A DNA stretch of 50,299 nucleotides from JBBQAA01 sp038276395. GTDB lineage: Bacteria; Actinomycetota; Thermoleophilia; Solirubrobacterales; Solirubrobacteraceae. Below are positions 8,537 to 17,415 of this stretch, in pieces (within the stretch, counting starts at the first letter, position 1; each line of letters begins with the position of its first letter). Location: assembly GCA_038276395.1 (NCBI GenBank), contig JBBQAA010000013.1, positions 1 to 50,299 of the forward strand. The letters are read 5' to 3'. Under the pieces are notes generated by a model that did not search any database, was not told where the DNA came from, and saw only the letters and a list, made by a program, of their open reading frames with translations. Position numbers and translations under genes: made by a program.

Positions 8537-10003
8537 CTACTTGACCCGCAGGACCGCCGAGCTGCCGAGCACGCCGCCGCGGGAGTCGAGCGCGCGGGCC
8601 TGGACGTAGCGGTCGCTCGTCCGCAAGCTGATCTCCTGCTCGAACTCGCTCTTCGTGACCGTTCGCCGCAGGCGCAGGCCGCTAGCGCTCGCGCTCGTGA
8701 GGATCTGCCACCGGGCGACGAGGCTCGAGCCGTCCCACGTTGACCAGGTCTTCAGCCGGCCCTTCCTGGAGCTCGCGGCGACCTTGGGGCGTCCGCCCGG
8801 GCGGCCCCTCCACCTCGCGTGGAACGCGCGATAGGACTGGTAGCGCTGGAAGATGATGTGGCCGTCGAGGAGCACCTTGCCGGACTTCGAGTACTGGGTG
8901 AAGAACGGGGAGTTGCCCCAGCCGACAAAGCGCTCGCCGCCGGGCAGCAGCTGCATGTTGCCCTGGGAGAGGGCGAGCAGTCGCGGGGAGTGCCGGTGCT
9001 CGTCGCTCAGCGTGGCCGTCTTCTTCCCGCCCCGGTTGCTCAGGCGCACCCGCAGCGAGCGCGACTCGCCGCCGCGGGCGTCGAAGTCCGAGCCGTTGTT
9101 GTCGAACAACGTGTAGGTGCCGTCGGGCTGAGGCTGGGCGTCGTGCTGGTAGTGGAACTTGACGCCCCGGCCGAGCCGGTAGGTGGAGCGCTTGCCGCCG
9201 AGCCGCCAGATGATCCGGCCCGTGCTGCGGCTGATCTTGTAGATCGCCCACGTGTGGCGGGCGGAGGCGACGATGTTGCCGTCCCGGTCGAGTGCCACCG
9301 AGTTCATGTGCAGGTAGTCGTAGGGGATCGGGCTCGGCGCCACGGGGGCGTAGGACTCCGAGAGCGGGATGTGCGTGTTGGCGTGCCAGTCAAAGAGCAG
9401 CTTGTTGGTCTTGACGTCGACGATCTGGATGAAGTTGTTGACGATCGTGCCGTGGCTCGTGCCGCCGACCGAGGAGAGGCTGGCCTTCTCGACGCGGAAG
9501 CCGAGCAGCAAGGCCGTGCCGTCGCGGTTCAGCACGAAGTCGTGCAGGTCGGTGACGACGCCCGGGCCGACCGCGTGGACGCGGGCGACCTCGTGGTAGC
9601 GCTCGTCCATGATGACCGCGTAGGTGTCCGTCGAGTTGCCGGAGTAGATGTTGGCGCCGGTGATCGCCGGACGCTCGATGTAGGTCATGACCCGCTGACC
9701 GCGATAGTCCTGGGGCTGGACGTTGATCGCGGTGCGGCCCTTCGCGAGCTGATGCCAGTAGACGAGATTGCCCTGGCCGTCGATGATCATCGGGCCGCTG
9801 AGCGCGCCCGGAGCCGGGCGCGGCGAGAGGAAGACGTCGCCGGGGTTGTTGCGCGCGGCCTTGTGGGTCACGAAGACCTTGGGCGGGCGCAGATCCGGGC
9901 GCGAGTGGTAGGTGCGCAGGAAGCGGTCGGCGCGCGCGGGCGCGGCGGCGCCGAGCGCGAGGAGGGCGAGGGTGGCGAGGGTGGCGGGCAGAGAGCGGCT
10001 CAT
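8537..10003 (-). CDS. Secreted arylsulfotransferase-family protein (ASST-like)
   Basis: The 488-residue protein has a cleavable signal peptide (residues 1-25, ending PARA-D) and a long beta-propeller-like body of the arylsulfotransferase type (Arylsulfotran/ASST families). Recognisable pieces are MIIDGQGNLVYWHQL, the conserved DLHDFVLNRDGTALLLG, FDWHANTHIPL, DYLHMNSVALDRDGNIVASAR and GRIIWRLGGK. Characterised ASSTs transfer sulfate from a phenolic sulfate ester to another phenol, using a catalytic histidine. The C-terminus adds a beta-domain of about 80 residues. It lies 31 bases downstream of a sulfatase gene and is almost certainly in its operon. Whether it is an active transferase here is not shown. 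Confidence 0.85.
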   Translation of the reverse strand: MSRSLPATLATLALLALGAAAPARADRFLRTYHSRPDLRPPKVFVTHKAARNNPGDVFLSPRPAPGALSGPMIIDGQGNLVYWHQLAKGRTAINVQPQDYRGQRVMTYIERPAITGANIYSGNSTDTYAVIMDERYHEVARVHAVGPGVVTDLHDFVLNRDGTALLLGFRVEKASLSSVGGTSHGTIVNNFIQIVDVKTNKLLFDWHANTHIPLSESYAPVAPSPIPYDYLHMNSVALDRDGNIVASARHTWAIYKISRSTGRIIWRLGGKRSTYRLGRGVKFHYQHDAQPQPDGTYTLFDNNGSDFDARGGESRSLRVRLSNRGGKKTATLSDEHRHSPRLLALSQGNMQLLPGGERFVGWGNSPFFTQYSKSGKVLLDGHIIFQRYQSYRAFHARWRGRPGGRPKVAASSRKGRLKTWSTWDGSSLVARWQILTSASASGLRLRRTVTKSEFEQEISLRTSDRYVQARALDSRGGVLGSSAVLRVK

Positions 10004-10034
10004 ATGTTGCGCAAACCCATTCGTTCAGGAAAAG

Positions 10035-11567
10035 TTACGGCGCGGTCGCGTTGTCCAGCAGCGGCCCGGGGGGTCGCAGGTGCCCCGCGCGCCAGCAGCT
10101 CGTGCCGCCGTGGCAGTGCACGAGCCGCCGAAGGACTCGGTGCAGCCGCGCCTGCTCGCCCGGCGGGAGGCTCCCGTAGACGTTTTGGAGCTCGTGCGGG
10201 TCGGTGCGCGTGTAGTAGTACTCGCGCGAGCCGTCGATGTACTCGACGTAGACGCCCGTGCGCATCCGGATCGCGTCGTAGGTGGGCGGCGAGCCGCTCT
10301 GGCGGGTCTCCTGGTCGGGGTCGAGGCCCGAGTCGATCGCGCGGTGGTGCTCGACGAGGACGGCGTCGCGCCAGTCGCGGACCGCGCGGCCGTGGAGCAG
10401 GGGCCCGAGGGCGTGGCCGTCGACGTAGTCCGGCACGGGCCGGCCCGCCAGCCTGAGGAACGTCGGCGCGAGGTCCACGTTCTCGGTCAGGTCGGCGTTG
10501 GTCGACCCGGGCGCGATCCCCGGGCCGGCCAGGATCAGCGGCACGCGGATGTCGTCGTCGAAGGCGGTCATCTTCCCGGCCACGAGCCGGTGCTGGCCGA
10601 GGTGATAGCCGTTGTCCGAGGAGAAGACGAAGTAGGTGTTCTTCTCGATCCCGAGCGCGCGGAGCTGCGCGCGCAGACGCCCCACCATGCGGTCGACGGC
10701 GAGGACCGAGCGCGCGCGCTTGCGGAACTCGATGTTCTCCGCCGCCTTCTGGAAGGGGTTGAGCCGAGGGTGGCCGCGCAGCCACTTGGGCGGATCGGTG
10801 ACCGCGCGGTCATACGCCGGCCCGTGCGGGGCCCGGAGGTCGGGGAAGCGCCGCCGGTCCTGCGGGGCGGGGGTCGCCGGGCGGTGCGGCGCGAAGGTCG
10901 AGAGCTCGAGCATGAACGGCTGCCGCGCGAAGGCGGCCTCGTCGATGAACCTCGCGCCTCGGCGCGCGAGCACGTTCGTCAGGTAGGAGCGCGGCTGGCC
11001 CCCGTACTTCTGCAGGCGGCCGTCGACGTTCAGGGTGTAGTGGTACTCGGGATAGCCCCAGCCCGGTACGGCCCAGCTGCTCCAGCCCGGGGGCACGTAG
11101 CGGCTCTGCGGCTCGTAGCGGTTCAGGTACTTCCCCATCATCCCGGTCCGGTAGCCGTCGTTCTCGAGGCCGATCGAGAACGTCCGCCGCTCGTCGCCGT
11201 GGGCCAGGAACGCCGAGAAGCCGCCTGTGGGCTCGACGTTGCCGAGCACACCGGTGTTGTGGGGGAACTGGCCGGTGAAGATCGTCGCGCGGGAAGGGCA
11301 GCAGAGCGAGTCCGTGACGTAGTAGTTCGTGAAGCTCATGCCGTCGCGCTGGAGCCGGCGCACGTGGGGCATGAAGCGCAGGAGGTCGCCCGACAGGTCG
11401 TCGGTCAGCACGAAGACGATGTTCGGCCGGGCGGGCGCGGGCGACCCCGCCCCGCCGGGGACCGCGGCGCCGGAGGCGTCCGGCCGCACGTGCGCGGCAC
11501 CGAACACGCCGAGCACGGCGAGCACGAGGGAGGTGATGGTGGTCGTCAACGCGCGGCGAGCAGACAT
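10035..11567 (-). CDS. Secreted Cys-type sulfatase
   Basis: The 510-residue protein has a hydrophobic N-terminal signal (residues 8-26) and a low-complexity linker before PNIVFVLTDDLSGD, whose Asp pair binds Ca. The sulfatase signature is C-x-P-S-R at residues 89-93 (CCPSRATIFTG); Cys89 should be converted to formylglycine, which needs a separate FGE not seen in this window. Later motifs include GKYLNRYEP and SSDNGYHLGQHRL. It should hydrolyse sulfate esters outside the cell. A TACACT box on the minus strand at 11634-11639 may be its promoter, with a leader of about 66 nt. The arylsulfotransferase follows after 31 bases. Confidence 0.9.
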   Translation of the reverse strand: MSARRALTTTITSLVLAVLGVFGAAHVRPDASGAAVPGGAGSPAPARPNIVFVLTDDLSGDLLRFMPHVRRLQRDGMSFTNYYVTDSLCCPSRATIFTGQFPHNTGVLGNVEPTGGFSAFLAHGDERRTFSIGLENDGYRTGMMGKYLNRYEPQSRYVPPGWSSWAVPGWGYPEYHYTLNVDGRLQKYGGQPRSYLTNVLARRGARFIDEAAFARQPFMLELSTFAPHRPATPAPQDRRRFPDLRAPHGPAYDRAVTDPPKWLRGHPRLNPFQKAAENIEFRKRARSVLAVDRMVGRLRAQLRALGIEKNTYFVFSSDNGYHLGQHRLVAGKMTAFDDDIRVPLILAGPGIAPGSTNADLTENVDLAPTFLRLAGRPVPDYVDGHALGPLLHGRAVRDWRDAVLVEHHRAIDSGLDPDQETRQSGSPPTYDAIRMRTGVYVEYIDGSREYYYTRTDPHELQNVYGSLPPGEQARLHRVLRRLVHCHGGTSCWRAGHLRPPGPLLDNATAP

Positions 11568-11633
11568 CGGGGCTGGGCGGACCGTCGAGGCGGCGCGGAG
11601 TCTGGCTCCGGGTGAGAGGGCCGCCACAGAGGA

Positions 11634-11639
11634 GTGTAG
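11634..11639 (-). promoter_or_regulatory. Possible -10 box of the sulfatase operon
   Basis: TACACT on the minus strand, upstream of the sulfatase ATG at 11567. This start has an untranslated leader, unlike many neighbours. Confidence 0.3.
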
Positions 11640-11658
11640 GCGCGAAGCCGGGCGAGCG

Positions 11659-12153
11659 TCAGGGGAACAGCTCGGCGACCCGCGGGCGCAGGCAGGGCAC
11701 GGCGTCGCCGCAGTCGATGGTCTCCCCCGCGCCGTGGATCGTCGGCGGCGTCGCGTGGCGGAAGGCGGTGGCGGTACGGGTCTCGGGTTGGAGGACGAGC
11801 ACAAGCGTGCAGCCGGCGCCGGGCCGGCCCGGCCAGTAGCCCTTGACCTTTCCGGCGCGCGCGGCGGTCGCGTGGGAGACGAAGGCGGCGTCAGGCGCGC
11901 GGACGGTGCCGGGGGCCTGCGTGAGCAGAAAGCCGGTCTCCGCGCCGAAGGCGATCCCGAGGTCACGCTCGCGCACGTGATTGCGCAGCACGCCACCGGC
12001 CTCGATGGCGATGATCCCGTGTTCGGCGAACCCCGGCTCCATGATGAGCAACTCTCCCGCCACGAGCTCGAATCTCGCCCGCCCGCGCGGAAGTTGGCCC
12101 AGTTCCCGCGCAGTCATTTCGATTCCCGTGGGAATTGCCGGCGCCGTGCCCAT
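11659..12153 (-). pseudogene. Uma2-family nuclease with the catalytic core deleted
   Basis: The frame encodes 164 residues with the N-terminal half of an Uma2 (DUF820, PD-(D/E)XK-like) protein: RARFELVAGELLIMEPGFAEHG and APDAAFVSHATAA then KGYWPG. In intact members this is followed by an AVEVVSPSD-type strand and an EVEEKVADWL helix, which carry catalytic acidic residues. Here KGYWPG runs almost straight into TLVLVLQPETRTATAF, so roughly 20-25 residues are missing in frame. The C-terminus (AVPCLRPRVAELFP) is normal. The gene is readable but should have no nuclease activity. It follows fumC by five bases. Confidence 0.65.
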
Positions 12154-12158
12154 GCGAC

Positions 12159-13493
12159 CTACTCCTCGGGCTGCGACCCCGCGGCGATCCTGCGCAGGTC
12201 GAGCGCCTTCTCGAGCGTCTCCTCGTCCACGCCGTACTCGCGAGCGGTCTCCCGCAGCGTGCCGCCCGAGGCCGAGGCCGCCTTGACGATCTCCGCCGCC
12301 TTGTCGTAACCGATGAACGGGTTGAGCGCGGTGGCCACAGCGAGCGTGCCCTCGGCCGAGCGCTCACAGCCCTCGCGGTTGGCCTCGATCCCGTCGACGC
12401 ACTTCTCGGCGAAAAGCCGGCTCGTCGCCGCCAGCAGGCGGATCGACTCGAGCAGGTTCCGCGCGATCAGCGGGATGCGCACGTTCAGCTCGAAGTTGCC
12501 CTCGAGCCCGCCGATGGTGATCGCCGCGTCGTTGCCGATGACCTGGGCGGAGACCTGGAGGACGACCTCGGGGATGACCGGGTTGACCTTCCCCGGCATG
12601 ATCGAGGAGCCCTTCTGCAGCTCGGGGAGGAGGAGCTCGCCGATCCCCGCGCGCGGGCCGGAGCCCATCAGCGCGAGGTCGTTCGCGATCTTCGTCAGCG
12701 AGACGGCGATGACCTTGAGCGCGCCCGAGAGCTCGACGAGCGCGTCGCGGTTGCCCTGCGCTTCGAAGGGGTCCTCGGGGGCGGAGATCTCGAGGCCGCT
12801 GGCCTCCGCGAGCTTCGCGCGCACGCCCTCGGCGAAGTTCGGGTGGGTGTTCAGGCCGGTGCCGGTCGCCGTGCCGCCCAGCGGGATCTGGGCGACCTGA
12901 GGCAGGGCGTTGCCGACCCGGCGCTGGGCGAGGCGGAGCTGGGCGGCGTAGCCGCCGAACTCCTGCCCGAGCGTCACGGGCACGGCGTCCATGAGGTGCG
13001 TGCGGCCGGACTTGACGATGTCCTTGAACTCCTCCGCCTTGGCCGCGAACGCCTGCTCGAGCTGGGCGAGGGCGGGAAGGAGGTCGCTCGTCGCCTCGTC
13101 GAGGGCGGCGAGGTGGACCGCGCTCGGGAAGACGTCGTTCGAGCTCTGGCCCATGTTGACGTGGTCGTTCGGGTGTGCGCCCTCGCCGGCGAGGTTGGCG
13201 AGGACCTCGTTGGCGTTCATGTTCGAGGACGTCCCCGAGCCGGTCTGGAAGACGTCGATCGGGAACTGGTCGTCGTGGTCCCCGCCCGCCACCGCGTCGC
13301 CCGCCTCGGCGATGCGGCGCGCGAGATCGTCGTCGAGCAGGCCGAGCTCGGCGTTCACGCGCGCGGCGGCGCCCTTCAACCGCCCGAGCCAGCGCACGAG
13401 CGGCACCGGGATGGTCTCCCCCGAGACCGGGAAGTTCGCGATCGCCTTGGTCGTCTCGCCGCCCCAGAGCTGCTCCTGCTCGCCCACGCTCAT
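12159..13493 (-). CDS. fumC: Class II fumarate hydratase
   Basis: The 444-residue protein belongs to the fumarase/aspartase superfamily. The three conserved blocks are present: GSGTSSNMNANEV, SGRTHLMDAVPVTLGQE with the catalytic His, and the signature GSSIMPGKVNPVIPE. This supports fumarase C, which hydrates fumarate to malate in the citric acid cycle; aspartase is the main alternative and is less likely from the signature context. Spacing is good: a GGAGAGCGGGA ribosome-binding site precedes the ATG, and TAGCTT on the minus strand at 13533-13538 is a candidate -10 box. The damaged Uma2 gene follows closely. Confidence 0.92.
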   Translation of the reverse strand: MSVGEQEQLWGGETTKAIANFPVSGETIPVPLVRWLGRLKGAAARVNAELGLLDDDLARRIAEAGDAVAGGDHDDQFPIDVFQTGSGTSSNMNANEVLANLAGEGAHPNDHVNMGQSSNDVFPSAVHLAALDEATSDLLPALAQLEQAFAAKAEEFKDIVKSGRTHLMDAVPVTLGQEFGGYAAQLRLAQRRVGNALPQVAQIPLGGTATGTGLNTHPNFAEGVRAKLAEASGLEISAPEDPFEAQGNRDALVELSGALKVIAVSLTKIANDLALMGSGPRAGIGELLLPELQKGSSIMPGKVNPVIPEVVLQVSAQVIGNDAAITIGGLEGNFELNVRIPLIARNLLESIRLLAATSRLFAEKCVDGIEANREGCERSAEGTLAVATALNPFIGYDKAAEIVKAASASGGTLRETAREYGVDEETLEKALDLRRIAAGSQPEE

Positions 13494-13539
13494 GCCGTCC
13501 CGCTCTCCTTGGAATCGAGGTTCTCTCGCTCAAAGCTAC

Positions 13540-13884
13540 CCGGCCTCCGGCCGCGGTCACCGCCCCGAGAAGCGCCCCGAGCAGCAGGCCTCGGTGATCC
13601 TCCCGCGTGAAGGAGCGCTCGTCGAGCCAGGCGAGCGTCGCGCCGTCGACGAACCACAGCCAGCCGAGCACGGCGGCGCGCACGCGCGCGGGATCGCCGG
13701 CTTCGAGCGGGAGCCCCGCGAGGATGCGCGCCGCGGTCGCCCGGCGGACCTCCTCCACGAGCTCCCGCAGCTCGGGGACCTGGCCCGCGGACTGCAGGAG
13801 CTTGCGGTAGGGGACCTCGTGCTCCTCGATCCACGCGAGGTAGCGGTCGAGCGCGAGCGTGAGCTGGTCGACCGGCGGCGTGCC
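13540..13884 (-). pseudogene. TetR/AcrR regulator remnant (C-terminal domain only)
   Basis: The minus-strand frame reads VDQLTLALDRYLAWIEEH, YRKLLQSAGQVPELREL, AARILAGLPL and RAAVLGWLWFVDGATLAWL. This is the all-helical ligand-binding domain of a TetR-family regulator. The DNA-binding N-terminus is gone: the frame meets the DUF2339 remnant at about 13860-13885. The 3' end is also frameshifted, because the in-frame stop is missing and a stop appears one base out of frame near 13545. No start codon of its own is credible. Confidence 0.7.
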
Positions 13885-15702
13885 CGGCTCGGCCTCGGTC
13901 AACTCCTCGGCGGGCGCGTGCTCGCCTGGCTCGGCGGGATCGCGCTGTGTGCCGGGCTCGCCTTCCTGCTCGCCCTCGCTATCTCCCGCGGCTGGCTCGG
14001 CGAGGGCGCGCGCTGCGTGCTGGGCGCGGGCCTCGGCGCGGCCCTCGTGTCCGCCGGGGTCTGGCTGCGCGAGCGGCGCGGATCGGAGACCGCGGGGATG
14101 GCGGCGACGCGGGCCGGGATCCTCGGTCTCTTCGCCTCCGCGGTCGTGGCCACCGCCGGCTACGGACTGCTGCCGCCGGGTGCCGACCCCGCCCTGGCGG
14201 GCGGGGTCGGCGTGCTCGCCGTGCTGCTCGCCCTGCGCTGGGACGCCCAGCCGGTGGCCGCGCTCGGGCTCGCCGGAGCACTGCTCGCGCCTTACCTCGT
14301 CGCGCACTCCACCGACGTGCTGACCCTGGCGTTCGCGTGGCTGGCCGCGCTCAGCGCCGCGGCCGTCGCGCGGCGGCGGCGCTGGGGGTGGCTCTCCCTC
14401 GGCGTCTTCGCGCTCGTCGCCCCGCTGTGGGCGGGCTGGGCGCTGCGCCCGGGCCCGCTGCCGGCCGGCGTGCTCCTCGTCCTCCTCGCCTTCGGCCTGC
14501 CGACCGCGCTGGCGGCCGCCGGCTACGAGCTGGGCAAGCGGGACCGCACGCTGCGCGCCATCTCCGCGTTCTGCGTGGCCGCAAATGCCCTCGTGCTCGG
14601 GGTCGCGGGCGCGCTCGCGGTGCACGCGTCCTTCGCGCTGGCCGCACCTGCGTGGCTCCTCGCCCTCGCCGTCGGCCACCTCGCGCTCGGCCTCGCCGGG
14701 CGCCGCTCGGCGCGCGTCTCGCCGCCGCTTCGCCTCCTCGCGCTGGCGCTCGCCGCCGTCCTCCACGGCCCCGCCCAGGCCGGTGGCTGGGCGCTGGCCG
14801 CGCTCGGCCTGGCCGCGCTCGGGGCGCGGAGGGCGAAGGAGGGCGGCGAGCGGAGCCTCGCGACGCTCGGTCTCGGCGCACACATCGGCCTGACCCTCGT
14901 CCAGGTGTACCTGAACGCGGGGCCGAGCGCGCTCGGCGAGCCGGTCTCGGCCGCGGGCGTCCTCTCGCTCGGCCGCCCTGGCCTCCGCGCGCTTCGCCGA
15001 CGGCCGCCCGCAGCTACGCGTGGCGCTCGACGGGCTCGGGCTTGCGGCCGTCGCCTACCTGACGGCCGTGACGCTCGACGGTCCCGCCCTCGTACTCGCC
15101 TGGGCGGCCGAGGCGGTCGCGCTGCATCGGCTGGCCCGCCGCACGCGGGACGAGGTCGCCGACGTCGGCGGGCTCGCCTTTCTCGCGCTCGCCGCTGGGC
15201 ACGCGCTCCTCTGGGAGGCGCCCCTGCGCTCGCTCTCCGCCGGCCCGCCGGCGCTCGGGGCCGCCCTCCTCGCCCTGCTCGCCGTCGGCCTCGCTGCGCT
15301 CGCCTCGGTGGGACGGGGGCGCGACCGGCGCGTGCGCTCTGGGCTCGTGGCCGCGACCGCGCTCACCGGGCTCCACGCCGCCTCGGTCGCGGTCGTGGCC
15401 GCCTTCGGCCCGGCCGACCCGGCGCTCGCGCTCGGCGTGCGCCGCCGGCGCAGCTCGCGCTGAGCGTCTTCTGGGCGCTGACCGGCCTCGCGGGGCTGAT
15501 CGCCGGCCTGCGGCTCGAGCTGCGGGCCGTCCGCCTCGCCGCGCTCGGGCTGCTGCTCGTCGCGATGGGCAAGGTCGTCCTCGTCGACCTCTCGACGCTT
15601 ACGTCGATCTACCACGTCGCCTCGTTCCTCGCCCTCGGCGTCCTGCTGCTGACGGGCGCGGTGGCGTGGGAGCGCGCGCGGGGGAGCGCGGTGGCGCGGT
15701 GA
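13861..15702 (+). pseudogene. DUF2339 membrane protein remnant with two frameshifts
   Basis: The DNA encodes a many-pass membrane protein of the DUF2339 family starting at LGGRVLAWLGGIAL, followed by LAISRGWLGEGAR and WDAQPVAALGLAGALLAP. The usual N-terminal segment of about 100 residues is absent. An extra G at about 14971 shifts the frame inside VLSL/AALASARFADG. The middle then reads in another frame (ALDGLGLAAVAYLTAV, WAAEAVALHRLARR) until about 15440, where it returns to the first frame with AQLALSVFWALTGLAGLIAG through LTSIYHVASFLALGVLLL. Both shifts are visible by translation. Sequencing error could explain one shift but not the missing N-terminus. Confidence 0.75.
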
Positions 15703-15872
15703 GCGGATCGGCCCGGATGGGAGAACGCCGCGCTCGTGAGTCGCATCTCGCGCTCGAGCTCTGCGCGAGCTTCGCCCTCGGCGCGGCGGGGACCGCCATC
15801 GTCCTCTACTCCGACGCGCTGCTCGGCGACGACGCCCGACCGTCGGTCAGGGGCATCGTCTCACGAGCCTGA
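15699..15872 (+). CDS. Short hypothetical ORF, possibly a fragment
   Basis: A 57-residue frame begins with a GTG overlapping the DUF2339 stop. It contains HLALELCASFALGAAGTAIVLYSDALLGDD, a single hydrophobic stretch, and ends in a charged tail. I do not recognise it. Because it lies between pseudogenes it may itself be a fragment of a larger lost gene. Confidence 0.3.
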   Translation: MSGSARMGERRARESHLALELCASFALGAAGTAIVLYSDALLGDDARPSVRGIVSRA

Positions 15873-15920
15873 AGCTGATGGGCTCGCTCGGATCCTCGCG
15901 GCCATTCGACGGGTGGCGCG

Positions 15921-16446
15921 CTACGCGGCCGGTCGGTACTCGAGCAGCACCAGGCGCCCGTCGAGGGTCGTGGTGTTGGTGAGCTCGAGGTTCACGTCGG
16001 GAGCGCCCGCGAAGATCGGCTCGCGGCCGGTGGCGCCGAGGATCTGGGGGAAGACGACGAGCCTGATCCGGTCGACGGCCGCGAGGTGCAGGAGGCTGGC
16101 GACCAGGGGGTGACCTACGAGACGCTGGCCGCTCACGCGTCCGACGCCGACCCGCTGAAAAACGCCGCGAAGATCGTGTTCTGGGGAACGCTCCGGGAGC
16201 CGAGACGGCCCAACGCCGGCTTATCGACGCCGACCTGTCCGACGCGATCACCGCCCTCAAGGACGAGCCCGGCCCACCGATGCGCACCATGGGCAGCCTC
16301 TCGGTCCCATCAGAACGACCTGCGGCCGGCTCATCTCCTCGGCGATCCAGCGCTCGAGGTCGGGGCCGAAGCAGCCGAAGTACGCCGGCGACTTGGTGCC
16401 GAAGGCGAAGCCCTCGAGGGTGGCGAACAAGTCAACGGTCAGCTCT
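15921..16446 (-). pseudogene. Dihydrofolate-reductase-like (RibD C-terminal) gene with an inverted middle
   Basis: Three pieces make one protein. The N-terminal piece is on the minus strand at about 16446-16309: VDLFATLEGFAFGTKSPAYF then DLERWIAEEMSRPQVVLMG. The middle is on the plus strand at about 16110-16308: VTYETLAAHASDADPL, AKIVFWGTLREP, then one base out of frame LIDADLSDAITALKDEPG and RTMGSLSVP. The C-terminal piece is again minus, about 16106-15921: LVASLLHLAAVDRIRLVVFP, ILGATGREPIFAG, LDGRLVLLEYRPAA. The order and joins (MG/VTYE and LSVP/LVASLL) fit an intact gene before a flip of about 200 bp. A one-base deletion near 16215 adds a frameshift. The gene cannot make a working enzyme. 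Confidence 0.75.
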
Positions 16447-16575
16447 GCTGCTCATGGTCTTCTCGAGTCTGCCACGCGGTTTCGATTCATCGGTCACCGG
16501 CGAGCAGGATCGCGAACGCGACCTCACTGCCGCCGCGCGCGTCCTGCGGCTGACCCAACTCGCTCGCCTTCCGGG

Positions 16576-17415
16576 CTATCGGCAGAACGCGACGATCTCC
16601 CGCGCCACCCCCACCGGGTCGTCGTAGGTCAGGAGGTGGCCGGTGTCGGGCAGGACGCGGAGCTGGGCGTCGGGCAGCAGATCGAGCGCCTCCTGGGCGG
16701 CGCCGAGCGCGTGGAAGGGGTCGGCGTCGGCCCACAGGAGCAGGACCGGGAGCGTGAGCTTCGGGTAGGCGTCGAGGAGCTGGCGCTGCGGGCCACGGGG
16801 CCAGCGGCGCGCGAGCCGCGACCAGCCGCGGGCGCGGTTGGCATTCCCGGCCACGTCGGCGAAGGCGTGGCGCAGGAGGTCGCGGGCGGCCGGGTCGTGA
16901 TGGACGGTCAGCCGGTCCGCCACCGACGGGCGCACGGCGCGCGCCACGACGTGCGAGGCGGCGCGGTCGAGCCCCGGCACGGCGGCGGTGCGGCAGGCCG
17001 TGCGCCACAGGAGCGTCTCGCGGCCGCGGGACGAGTCGCGGTGCAGGCGGTTCGGCATGAGGATGAGTCGCCGGGCGGGAATCCGCTCCGCGGCGACCGC
17101 CGCGAGCCCGAGCTCGGCACCGGCTCCGTGGCCGCCGAGCACGAGGTTCGGCCCCCCGGCCTCGGCGCAGAATCCGGCAAGGACGTCGATGAGCCACTCC
17201 GGCGTGTAGGGATGGCGGGCACGGTCCTCGGAGTCGCCGTGCAGGGGGAGGTCGGGCATGACGAGACGGAAGCGCGCGGCGAGCGTCTCGACGATCGGCT
17301 CCCACTCCCGATGGGAGAGCCCCGCGGCGTGCAGGAGCACGAGCGCGGGCCCGGTCCCCGCCTCGCGGTAGGCGACTCGGGCGCCGTCGGGATGGTGGTA
17401 GAGGCGCAGGCGCAT
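16576..17415 (-). CDS. Alpha/beta-hydrolase-fold protein lacking the nucleophile Ser
   Basis: The 279-residue protein has the alpha/beta hydrolase fold: oxyanion region LVLLHAAGLSHREW, PDLPLHGDSEDR, an acid strand LPVLLLWADADPFH and the C-terminal catalytic His in LPDTGHLLTYDDP. The nucleophile elbow, normally G-x-S-x-G, reads G-H-G-A-G at residues 95-99, so Gly97 replaces the serine. Unless sequence error is involved, ordinary esterase chemistry is unlikely, and binding or non-hydrolytic roles are possible. The ATG overlaps the stop of the lipoprotein gene by one base (TGATG), so the two form an operon. Confidence 0.8.
   Translation of the reverse strand: MRLRLYHHPDGARVAYREAGTGPALVLLHAAGLSHREWEPIVETLAARFRLVMPDLPLHGDSEDRARHPYTPEWLIDVLAGFCAEAGGPNLVLGGHGAGAELGLAAVAAERIPARRLILMPNRLHRDSSRGRETLLWRTACRTAAVPGLDRAASHVVARAVRPSVADRLTVHHDPAARDLLRHAFADVAGNANRARGWSRLARRWPRGPQRQLLDAYPKLTLPVLLLWADADPFHALGAAQEALDLLPDAQLRVLPDTGHLLTYDDPVGVAREIVAFCR

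Noticed and set aside
14960..15460. Programmed ribosomal frameshifting in DUF2339
   Set aside because: No slippery heptamer or downstream structure is evident, and the gene already lacks its N-terminus.
16100..16310. A site-specific invertible switch like a phase-variation cassette
   Set aside because: No recombinase gene is nearby and the flanking inverted repeat is only a few bases, so a one-off inversion is more likely; reads in both orientations would change this view.
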